Part shown: positions 25,491-37,500 of the stretch, one piece after another | How positions within the stretch are numbered: the stretch's first letter is position 1 | Layout of the letters: each line of letters opens with the position of its first letter | Source of the DNA: Microplitis mediator | Lineage: Eukaryota; Arthropoda; Insecta; Hymenoptera; Braconidae | DNA: 64,000 nucleotides | Direction: 5' to 3' | Assembly (NCBI RefSeq): GCF_029852145.1 | Contig: NC_079969.1 | Span: 8,618,001 to 8,682,000 of the forward strand | The notes under the pieces: generated by a model | Databases searched by the model: none | Seen by the model: the letters and a program-made list of their open reading frames with translations, nothing else | Told to the model about the DNA's origin: nothing | Translations under genes and position numbers: made by a program

Positions 25491-25844
25491 GGTTAGCGTT
25501 TGCGCGGACCGTTTTGTAACTCATTCCAAGGTAACGATGGATTGCTATTGTTTAACGATTGTGCTGACGACTGGGGAGCTTCTTTGATACTAATGATAAC
25601 TAAAAGCCCTTTATCAAACGTTGCAAAACGATTTATTGGAATTTTAGTACTGGTTCTTTCATTATTCACCATTTGTCTGGTTTTAAGATACAACATAAGA
25701 AATGTTACAGCTTTTAGTAAAAAAAAACGGGTTTTTCGGGAACTTTCTTCTGGTACTCGCGTAAAGAGACTGCGTAATGGTTGAAATAATTATAGTCAAT
25801 CTTTCAATTGCTCAGATGATTAAAAATAATGACGTTTTTCTAGA

Positions 25845-26880
25845 TTCATTTTCGGAAATTAGACCCTCTGGTATTGACACATGACTTTTAAGGCTTTTAT
25901 TAGTTTCACTCAGAATTTCGTGGGTTTCATGCTACATATTCACCTGAGATTTCAATTACCAGAACGTGCCATTTGATCAATAACCACCAAATATGTCCTA
26001 CTTTCAATAAAGCCTTATTTCTGAGATGAAATTTTCGAAATTAGAGCTTTAGTTACTGACCTATATCTTTTAAAGCTTCCAACATTTGGGTTCAGATATT
26101 AATAATCTTTTAAATTGAATATTTTACACGAACTTCAAGCACCAAAACGTGTCATAGGGTCAGTAAACACTAAAGCTATATTACTATTAATAAAGCGCCT
26201 TCTCTAATATCGAATTTACAAAATTAGGGCTTTAGATATCGATCTACAGTTTTTGAAGCTTTAATTATTTGGAACCGGGCTTTTAGGACTTTCAACCTAC
26301 ACTGTCATTTGAAATTTTCACCACCAAAACATGTCACCCGATCAATAAACACTCAAATTATCGTGCTTTCAATAAAGCGCCTTTTCTAAAATCGAATTTC
26401 CGAAATTAGGACTTTAGATATCGATCTACAGTTTTTGAAGCTTTAATTATTTGGAACCAGGCTTTTGAGGTTTTAATCTACACTGTGACCTGAAATTTTC
26501 AGCACCAAAATATGTCATAGGGCCAATAAACAATAAAGTTATCTTACTATTAATAAAAGCGCGTTTTCCAAAGATCTAATTTCCGAAATTAGGACTTTAG
26601 ATATTGATCTGTAGTTTTTAAGGCTTCAATTATTTGGAACCGGTCTTTTTAGGCTATCAACCTACACTATTACCGGAAATTTGAAAGACTATAACGAGTC
26701 ATTCGGTCAATAAACATTAAAGTTATTCTAATTTTAACAAAGTGCCTTTTCTAAGAACGAGTTTCCGAAATTAGGGAATTAGGTATTGATTCATAACTTT
26801 TAGAGCTTCTAATATTAAAGCTAAAATTTACGTGAGCTTTTAACCTGTCCTAACTACTAAAACTTTAAGCCCAGTAATTT
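25845..26880. repeat. ~181-bp tandem satellite-like array, about 5.7 copies
   Basis: The phrase GATATCGATCTACAGTTTTT and variants recurs near 25,871, 26,051, 26,235, 26,416, 26,599 and 26,780. Each unit also contains TTCGAAATTAG(G)-like, CACCAAAACRTGTCA-like and AATAAAGCGCCTT-like segments. Spacing is close to 181 bp. Units are moderately diverged and non-coding. The following 26,900-27,400 shows no gene. Confidence 0.85.
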
Positions 26881-27413
26881 GATCGTTACATACAAAAAAA
26901 ACTCCCCACCAATGAAGAGTAAAAAAAATATTTTCTTTCAATTATGGACAAAAAACAGCAAATAATTAAAAATGAAAGTCAATATGTTGTCTATAATAAT
27001 TTCCAGTGTCAAGAAGTCAAGTTCACTTGTACGTGAACTGAAAAATAATTATTGACACGTGTCAGGTGAAGTGCCCTACACAATAACAACAACCATAATC
27101 ATAAAATCCGGCACGTGCGTATCAAGATACCGTAGTTAGTTTTTTTATTCTTCTTCTTTGATGCGTGTTGGATCGTTTGCGTGCTTACTGAGTGACCCAC
27201 AGCCAAGAGGGTCGTGTCCTCACCGATAACACAATGTCACTACACTATTTACTCTTAATGTAAATTATGTTTTCTTAAGAATAATAGAAAAAAAAAAATT
27301 ATTAAATATTAATGGGCAAATAAAAATTTATTTTTAACTGTTTCGAAGAGTTTATTTTCTTAATAATCATATAGTAGTTATATTTTTTTTTGTAGATTTA
27401 AAAAATAAAAATT

Positions 27414-28362
27414 TTAATTGTAATTTGGATGCTTTATCCAACATGGAAGACAGCCTTGACCAGCTCCACCGATACTTATTTCACATTTTCTTGCTTCCTG
27501 TAATTTAAATAAATTATTTATTTTAATTTTGTTAAATAAATCTTCAATTTTAAATACAGGCTTGTGAGTACTCATTCTACAGGAAATCACGTTCTGTGTA
27601 CAAAAAATAATTTTATTTATAATAAAAAAAAATTTTACTCTGATTACTATTCAATGTCAGCAAATATAGAACGTGTACTAAGACACTATTGATATTTATT
27701 TTAAATATTTATCTATCTCACAAACTTATATAATACTTTATCATATCAAGGACGCCATGCAACAGAACTGATATCAATAAAATAAAAATAATTGATAACC
27801 TGTATAATTATCTCATAATTACGCATGTATTTCTTCATCACGTAAAATTAGGATAAGAATAAACATTTTTCCATTCAACTACTCACGATTTCCCGTAGAA
27901 TGAGTACTCACATCCCTATATTTGAAATAAAAATTTTTTCATAGTAAATTTTTTTTTTTTTTTTGACTAAAAATTTTCGATTTCAAATACCACCTTGTGG
28001 GTACTCATTTTACAGGAAATTGTTTTCCCTACAAGACCCTAATGTTTAAACACCCGATTTTAATCATTACAGCCGACATATATTGAATATATTTAATATC
28101 GATTATTGACTAACTAATTATTAATCCATACCGTATTGTATTTATATCCTGATGGACAGTCCTTGACAGTAGGATGACCATCGGCACATGAAACATATTT
28201 AGTACAATCAAGTCTATATGTTTGATTTCCCTGGTCGTCTCTAGGGCACGCAGAGACTTGACAATCTGGATGACGGCTATGATCTTCTTCGTCTTGCGCA
28301 TAAACAATCGCAATCACATAAATACATGTCACTATTAATAGCTTCATTTTTATAAATTTCAA
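27414..28362 (-). CDS. small secreted chitin-binding protein, one peritrophin-A (CBM14) domain, 2 exons
   Basis: Coding exons 28362-28132 and 27497-27414 join in phase 0 (ACG|GTATGG donor, TTACAG acceptor) to give 104 residues. Residues 1-22 form a signal peptide ending near VYAQ. Cysteines at 39, 53, 59, 69, 82 and 93 follow C-x13-C-x5-C-x9-C-x12-C-x10-C, the spacing of a peritrophin-A/CBM14 domain, with extra cysteines at 34 and 96. CBM14 proteins bind chitin in gut peritrophic matrix or cuticle; a single-domain secreted form is common in insects. Without the second exon the fifth and sixth cysteines would be missing, which supports the splice. The intron carries copies of the GTACTCATT repeat. 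A leader intron probably precedes the start codon (acceptor TATTTTTAG just upstream). Confidence 0.87.
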
Positions 28363-28485
28363 TCCTAAAAATAAAATATTTAAATGAATATTTCGTATTT
28401 TTTTTTATTTATTTAAAATAATTAAAATTACGTACAGAAATGACTCGTTCAAGTCCACTGAATGACTAGATAACAGGGAAATCTG

Positions 28486-28494
28486 TTTTATATA
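28486..28494 (-). promoter_or_regulatory. TATA box of the CBM14 gene
   Basis: The minus strand reads TATATAAAAC about 125 bp upstream of the start codon. A TCATTCAGTGG initiator-like segment follows about 30 bp later, then a GTACGTAA donor for a leader intron. Confidence 0.6.
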
Positions 28495-28849
28495 CAAAAA
28501 TAATAATAATAATGATAGTAAATATAAATAAATAATTGCGTTATCTATTTTACAGAGATTTGAAATTTAAAAAAAAAATTAAACCACTGATAATATGTAA
28601 TAATCTATATTTAAATATCTTATCACTATTTTATTTATTTGTTTTGCAAATTTTATTTACACCGGAAGGAATTCATAAACTTTAATTACTTAAATTATTT
28701 GCTCAGTAATTGCTTTTTTTTTTTTTACAAATAATTAAAGCACGACTTAGTACAAAAAAATAAAAAATTTAGTCGCGATATCTTATTATTTAAATTCTGG
28801 TTTAAACATCAAATAAATGACAAAAATAGATTCTAATGATTTTATAGAA

Positions 28850-29460
28850 AATTTAATTCTTGACAAATTTTTTTATGTCTATTTTCAATGTATCCGTTAT
28901 ATTTTAGCCGCAATTTAAATCTATAGCTCGTAGTTTATAAATTTGAGTAAAAAAATACAAGTATGAAAACTATTTTGTCTTCAAATTAAATTTATGGCTA
29001 AACTACCATAGATACAAAAAAAAAATAATGAATAAAATTTTTTAGGAAATTTCATAATATGCAAATTTGGTCTCATACATTTTTATCGTAACTCGCATAG
29101 TTTAATCGCAATTTGAATCTGTAGTTCGTAGTTGATAAATTTGAGTAAAAAAATACAAGTATGAAAACTATTTTGTCTTCAAATTAAATTTATGGCTAAA
29201 CTATCATAGATACAAAAAAAAATAATGAATAAAATTTTTTAGGAAATTTAATGACATACAAATTTGATCCTACACATATTTGCCGTATCTGTAATAGTTT
29301 CGTTATAGTAATAATTTCAAGTACTCAAGATTTAAATTGAATAAGTTAAAACATTTCATAAAATTTATTCATCTGTGAATTGATATTCCAGCTAAACTGT
29401 CACAGTTACAATAAAAATACATTAAAACAATTTTATTCAAAATTAAATTTCCTTAAAAAA
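28850..29460. repeat. ~198-bp tandem/dispersed repeat
   Basis: TCAAATTAAATTTATGGCTA recurs at 28,981 and 29,179 with closely similar flanks (GAATAAAATTTTTTAGGAAA and AATACAAGTATGAAAACTA), and a third diverged unit follows. It is the same family as 2.9-3.3 kb. The flanking 28,500-28,850 and 29,460-31,420 show no supported gene. Confidence 0.7.
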
Positions 29461-31425
29461 ATGTCTGGTTGACTTTTTACTAAAAATCAATATATCCAAA
29501 GCAATTTTAAGTTTTAATAAAAATTCCATCTATCCAATTAAAAGTTAAAAATTAAATATCGAAATTTCGCTTAATCTAGGATCTAATTTCGTAAATTCAG
29601 ATTACATTATCAATATAATTATCGATATCTCTAGTATTGTCTTCCAAGGCCGCGTAATTTTTTTGAAAAATCAAAATTTTTAACTCTCACGTTAATAATT
29701 TTTCTTATCAACAAGATTTATGTAGACATGAATAAAATATCGGACAGATCATCGTAGATCTAAATAATTTTTTTTTTTTTAGTAAAGTACAAAAATAAAA
29801 AAAAACACACTCATTATTTTTAAAAATTGCAAGTGAAAATATTCACGTCATTGATCTTTATTAAATAAGAAACACCAACGTCATGTCCTCGAAATACTTA
29901 GTGATCAATTTAGGTCAAGTTTTTACTGACACTTGACCTTTTTCACTTGTAAACTTACTATCTTGATTTTCTTTTTATACTTTTCCTCTGCCATTAATCT
30001 ATAACTTTTAACTTTTAACTCTTCTCTACACGAGCGTATACCTTCTCATCCCTTTTAAATTTACTACAGCATCTTTCTCTCTTAAGAATTCAAAAACAGA
30101 AAAAAAAATAATTGACCTATTGATTTTATTTTATTTTTTTTTTTTCTTACTATGATTTATTATTCATTATTTATATTTCAAGCCTCTTTTTGCTTTGTAC
30201 ACACAATTAGCAATTAATTGCATGAATAAAATATAATATTGATTATTTAAATAGCCTATTTAGTAACCATATAAATAAATTCATAATTTTTAAAATCCAT
30301 TTTTTATCATTGAGATAAAAATTTTTTAAAAATACTTTACTTTTTTAGTTTTACTAACAAGTGATAATAGTATCGGTAATAAAAATTGTTTACTTGTTGA
30401 CCGAGATAAATTTACTGATTAAAATATGGGAAATACCAAAAATTAATAGGAAATAAAAAATTTTATTATTAGTTTTTATTACTTGGTATTTTTTTTTTTA
30501 ATAAAAAAAAAACAGAAAATTTTATTGATCAATAATTTATAAATATTAAGGTGATTTAAAAAAGAATTTTTCTTTTTTCTCAGAAACAGGTTCATAAGTT
30601 TATATTTTCTACAAAAAATTTATTTTTCAAGTCTTAATTTGTTTTTGTGACCATTAACAATTTTTAACAAAAATAAAAATTCAATTTTCTAATATATATT
30701 TTTAAAAATTTTAAAAATACTCTTTCATCCTTTTAAACTAGTTTTAAACGTAAGGTTGATGTTAATTTTTTAACTTTCTGCAAGAAAAATTTGAAATTTT
30801 CAAAAAAATTGGAAGCTATCCTGGCTATTTTCAGGAGGATATTCGAGTGTTTGTATGTATAAACGTACGTATTTTTGTACGGATGAAGTGATTTAGATCT
30901 TAACCGTGGCATTCGACGCAGCTTATTAATTTCAAAGTGCTGCGAAAAATTGACCTTCATCAGTACAGTGCGTTTCGAGTTACTTCAGAAATAAAATTTT
31001 TTTAAAAATGTATTCTTCTTTAAATTTAAACTAAAATTCTTATCTCAAAATTAAAAATAAAAAAATTCCTACCAACACTTACGTCGGAATTTTTGTGCTG
31101 GATCAGTCGTAGAATACAGTTATGACTTAAATGTTAAGTTATCTGTCACTCTGCGACTACTTATACTCAGTGGTCCTCACACCATTAAAAAATCCCCAAA
31201 ATAAATAAAACAAAAATCCGGTTACATTTCAAAGCTCATGAATTTAAAATATCAATAAATTTATATTAATTATAAATTAACGATTCATAAAAATTTATTT
31301 TATGCGTTTCTTGACCTTGGATATAAAAAAATAAATAAACAAAACAAACCAATTTAATAAATTATACATTATCAATATATTAATTATTTATGAACATCTC
31401 AATTATACAATTTTGTATATTTAAA

Positions 31426-31571
<146 letters not shown>

Positions 31572-34500
31572 TTAAAAAGGCAAATACTTTTTATTTGTCT
31601 TCAAAGTATCTAAAGTCCGCAGTAATTTTCTGTAATCCATTAAATAATTGTTGTTACGTTCGATTGTAAAACATTTGTACAAAGTGTCTATTTCGGTTTG
31701 ATTCAATAAAGTCAACATATTGCGTACTGACAGTGCTCTCATTAATTGCTCTTTATTCACCGTACCAGTATTACATTTATCAAAATCCTGTTGAATAAAT
31801 ATATTTAATTAATTTTTTTAACTTCCCACACCGAAAAAAAGAAATATTTGTCCCGAATAAATCAATTTATTTGTGGCTTTTTTTCTAATATTTCTTAATG
31901 ACAAATAAATATATTGGGTACAACAAAATATGACAGTTGATTCAAATAATTTCATGATTTGACGGAAATATATCATTTATTTATGGCAAGTAATTGATAC
32001 ATTTGTGGTAATTTATTAAATTTGTGACAAATAACCCAAAATTCGGTGATACTCCTCACATATTTATACACAGAAAAGAAGGATTTCTTGGGGCAAGAAA
32101 AATTTTGCATTATCAAATGAAAACGAAAATTTTCTTGAGACTAAAAATTTTTTCTTGCCCTAAAAATTTTTTTCTTGACTCAAGGAAATTTTTTCTCGCC
32201 CCAAGAAAATTTTCGTTTTCAATTCATAATGCGAAAAATTTCTTAGGACAAGTAAAAATTTTCTTGACATGAGTAAAAGTTTTTTGCGCCAAGAAATCCT
32301 TTTTTTCTGTGTATAAATATAAATTATTATAGAACAATTATGTAGGAAGTTATGGATAGGATTGATAATAAATAACGAGAAAAGACAATAATATGTGGGA
32401 GCACTTTTCCATTCTCAAAAAAATTCCGTCAACCACCGTACTCTTCGGGTCGTAAAATCCCTTCCCCGGCATCCAAGGGGCTCATGACGTCACGGGATCC
32501 TAAGAACAACTCTAAGTGTTAGCAAAGGCTAACACCCTCGAGAGTCAAAGGGCATGAGGCAGATTTTCCTCAGTCTTCGAGAGACACGCATCACCAGTTT
32601 GGGACACTGGACCCGTTTTCGCTTTCCCCTTATCGTGTCATTGTAATCGCGGAGTACCGTTTGACAGTTATACTTACATACCAATTTAATAGATTGTATC
32701 ACATTGCTGATAACTATACTCTACGGGTTTTATTAATTATTGTGGAAATCATTTAACATCATTCGAACATTGTAAAGAGTGTAGCTATAAACTTAAATAA
32801 ATCACTGAACCAAAGAAATAGACTACTACAAATATTCTCTACATAGAGTGATTCAAATGAAATCTTTATTTTAAAAGAATCGTATCGAGAGAAGTGTCGT
32901 TACTTGACAGAGTTTAGTAGCAGACTAACTATGATGTTAAAACTATTTTATTGTGAGGCCTAACCCTCTGTATTGTCCTTAGTAAAACACATGTTTTTCT
33001 TCTTAAGGAGCGCACCTAGTGTAACGGCCTAAAAAAAAAAGTGATTTTCGGGAATTTTTATTAAAAAAACTACTTTATTAATTGTTTCAGAATTTTAAGA
33101 GTATATTTATACATGTTTTAAGAATATACAGCGAAATTTTTGGAAAAAAAAATTGAATATTTTTTAAGTTATACACGATCTACGGAGGCGCGAAAAAAGG
33201 TCCTCCACTACTGCAGTAATTCCGGCCTTCTCCGTGGATGAAATCTAAAAAAAAAAATTTCTCGTTAAACTAGAAGATATTGTCCTGCCAAAATTCGATT
33301 TTCGATCAGATCAAAAAATCGATAGGTCCATTGTATGGAGAACTATATAAAGAACATGTAGAAAAAAATTCGATAGTGATCGGATCATTTGTCTTTGAGT
33401 AATCACTGCAGCAAATTCGGAAAATACTGTTTCGAGAAAAACGCGTTTAAAGATAGAATGATCATTTTCATTGTTATAAATGGTTTAAAATCATACTTAC
33501 AGCCAATATGCTATTCCCGGTTTTACACACCACTGAATTACTAATTGCACTGAAAACTGATATAAATTGTAAAATACAATATTCATGAGATGGGTCAATC
33601 ACAACATTATTGTCATTATTACGCAATTGTCTTAATATCTCTATCTGCCGAGCGGCTACTCTTTAAATGGCTATAACTCAAAAACTATTTGAGATATCGG
33701 TTTGAAATTTTAATATGTTATTTTGAAAGGTGTAATCTATCAAATTATAAAAAAAATCGATTTTTTTGAAATTTCACACTAGGTGTGCCTCATACTAAGA
33801 CCGTAATATTTGGTTGTACTGTACATAAAAAATAAGGAGTCCTTTGTACAACTCAAGTTCCTTAGGTCATAAAATCAAGCCTATACAGGTTTTCTTATTC
33901 TAGTTGCACAAATGTGCCTTAAATGTGTTTTTCACATTTCAAAACTAATAAAATAAAATATATTATTTTTCTAAAATATATATTTCTAAGAACAAAATAA
34001 GGTAAAGTACCCAGTACTTGAACACTTCTAAAAATGGGACCAGTAGTTGAACAGACTTTTAGAATTGTTGTTATACAAAATCTGTATATATATTATGAGT
34101 AATATGCGGATGTTACAATTATTCAATGATACAGTAATTGATTACTGTAATTTTTTCAATTATAACTCGAAAAAATTATATATTTTTTAACTTTAAAGTT
34201 GACATGTCAAGAATAGCCGATAGATGCTATTTTTTTCATGAAAAAGATACTATACCGTAAGCCGAACAATCAGTAAAAAAAAACGGTATATCATCATTTT
34301 AAGTAAAAAAAATTATACCATCCAATGAAATAGTCTTTTCTAAATACTATACATTTTTTGCAAAGACATAAATTAAAATTTTTATATTAAATTTTAGCGT
34401 CTAACTATACTTCCCAATGTTCAAACCGGTACCCAAAACATGAACGAGATAGCGTTACATGGTCAAATATTGGGTCCATGTTATTTTCATGGCAGCAGTA

Positions 34501-37500
34501 GGTAAACAGAGTAAAATTTATTCTAGTGCGATAACAAATAATTTAATTTAATTATTTATTTTTTAAAAAAGATATACGAAAATAAAGTATGAGTGATTCA
34601 TCAACAATTAGTGTAATAATTTCAAGTGATTTCGTGTGAAAACGAATCTATTTCATCAAAATAAATTTTTATTAGTTTCTAACCAAAAAAAGTTCACAAC
34701 GTATAGGTAAGATGAAAATTGCGAATAACATTTATCTGTTAATAAAAAATAATCCGTTACAATTAGTAAAATTTACAATAAAGTTTGTTAAATCCATAAA
34801 ATTTCACGACTTAACAACTTTACAAAAAACTTAAAAAATTAAACAAGAAACTATTTAGATCTAATAGTTTAAATTCTTGTTCTGTCCTTGTAATAAAAAA
34901 CTCATATTTATAATAAATAAATAAAAGTATTTATGATTTTCAATTCAGATAACAGTTCATTTTTTGTGTTGTTTTTAGTTCATAATAATTAATTCATTAG
35001 TAATAAAAAATGTAATTAAAAAATTAAATACAAATATTTCTCGTTTTTAAATCATCATTAGAGTGGTCCAAAAAAAACATTTTTTATTTTTTTTTCAAGA
35101 GCTATTATCTCAAAAGCTTTTCTTAAGTATAAAAAAAATTTCCTCCAAAGCGCAGCTTGATATCTCAATTCTTCAAGAAGCTCAATACATTTATATTTTC
35201 CCATTTAAATAACACGTAAAAAATTTTTTTTTACGTTTTCATTCAGTAAAACTACGAAAAAATTTTTCTCTGAATTTTTAATCAATTATTCTTGTAGGAA
35301 ATTTCATTCTCTACAAAAAAGTATTGAATTAGTTTTTTCGTAATCCTAACGGGTAAAAAGTTATTGAGCTTTAAATATTCGCAATAAAAGAAAATTTAAT
35401 GAGATATGAAGACAATTAAATTCAGTATCCATCCGCAAGTACTAGCTTTAATTGAAAAATATAATGAATTTGGGAGAAAAGGTGAAGAACAGAAACAATA
35501 TCTGTTACAAATAGTTGCTGATCATAGGAAAAATATCCAAATTGTAATAAGAAAAATTATTCATAATTATATAAACGATTATTAAATTATTTAATTATTA
35601 TAAACAGTTTAGAGTTTGATTAATTTCGAAATAAATACATGCAGTCACCAAAAAAGTTTCCAAAAAGTTAAAAATTATTTCAAATCTATAAAAATTAAAT
35701 AAATTATCTAGTAATGGTGTCAATTCCATTTAAGAGTTGCTCGAACTATCTTCCTTCAAATTTACTTAGTAACGAGTACTTAAAGCTCAATAACTTTTTA
35801 ACCGTTAGGATTACGAAAAAACTATTTCACTACTTTTTTGTAGAGAATTAAATTTCCTACAAGGATGATTGATTAAAAATTCAGAGAAAAATTTTTTCGT
35901 AGTTTTACTGAATGAAAACGTAAAAAAAAATTTTTTACGTGTTATTTAAATGGGAAAATATAAATGTATTGAGCTTCTTGAAGAATTGAGATATCAAGCT
36001 GCGCTTTGGAGGGATTTTTTTTTATACCTTAGAGAAGCTTTTGGAATAATAGCCAAAAAACTTTTTTTTTTTGGACCACTCTAATCATCATATTACGTAT
36101 TCAGAGTATTATTTTTAATATTATTCAATAACATATTATAATTCTTTTGATATTTCAATAAAACGTTGAAAAATTTTGGTGTGCCTATTGCCATATATTT
36201 TATTAGTTCAACTACTGCTCCCGGAGTGTTCAACTACTGCAGCTTGTCAGAGTTGATCGTTCAACTACTACTCCTTTCATAGTCTATTTTAAAAACGTTG
36301 TCAAAATATAAATATTCAATTATCTGCGTTATTTTGCGCTTCAATCAATTCAAAATTGTTTATATTTTCATGAGAATCATTAATTTGAACTAATAATTAC
36401 AACTTTATATATTAAAAGTAGGGTCAAATACGTTTTACTTTGAAACCTGTTCAACTACTGGGTACTTTACCTTATCTAAAATATAAAAGTAAAAGTTTTG
36501 TAACTGGGATTTATTTTTTCTCAGAGAATCCATCAAATTATAATATCGCTGTGCGCAAAATTCAAAGTGGTGAATTGAGAGTGAATTTTTGCAACTGTAT
36601 CGACCTTTCGGGGTAAGTTAATAATTGCAACTGTTGGGAATTTAGGTATGGTAATCGTGAATGGAACAAATCAATTTATTAAACAAATGAATATTATATC
36701 TTTTATTAAAATACGCGCTCTAGGGTATGTCTTCACTCGTAAGAGATTTAGCTTAGACTAACTTATTCTTTTAATATTATTTAACACTGAGGTCCACCAA
36801 CCTCTCCTCTTTTTGTATAACAAAGATCTCTAAGTTCAAAATATATATATATATATATGAGTGCAAATGAAGAAAAACATATTGCCTTGCATTTACTTGG
36901 AATCTCTCGTCGACCCAAGTACCTAAGGTCATAAAATTTCATCCATGCTAGCTTTCTTTTCCTTAAGTAAACATATACATATTTTGAACTCAACTTAAAT
37001 ATATACTACGACTTAAATGCAACACTATTCGAAATAATATTTAGAACAGAATATTTAGTAAAGACTATATATAAAAACAAAGATTGATTTTTGTACAGAG
37101 AATCCAACAGCAACAATTACTGCAAACTTGGAACAAACTACATCACACATTTCCTCTATTTTTTTTTATTTCCATTGCACTTTTTCATGACCTTTCACTT
37201 TATCGGTTTTAGGTCCACATCTCAAACGCGCGTAAAAAAGCTTCGCTTCAAATAAAAAAAATAAAATAAAGATTTAATTAATTTTGAAATTAATTGAGGA
37301 TTTATCGAAAATAATGACCAGAGCAAAGTTTCAGTCTCTACATTGAGAGAAAAAAATTAAATTCCAGAAGACTTTTTCATGTAAATTTTGAAAGTCAAAA
37401 AGAAATTTTAACTAAAATAAAATACGATATTTATTATTTTATAACTATTGCTTCAATCTAGTCATATAAGAGTTAAAAAGTTGTCAACGCTGCATCTCAA

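Noticed and set aside
30733..30960. 75-codon minus frame
   Set aside because: Low-complexity surroundings and no homology or splice support; probably decayed repeat sequence.
31090..31180. Minus-strand promoter-like TATAAG and a GTAAGT donor
   Set aside because: No downstream coding exon could be linked to it; single motifs of this kind are common in AT-rich DNA.
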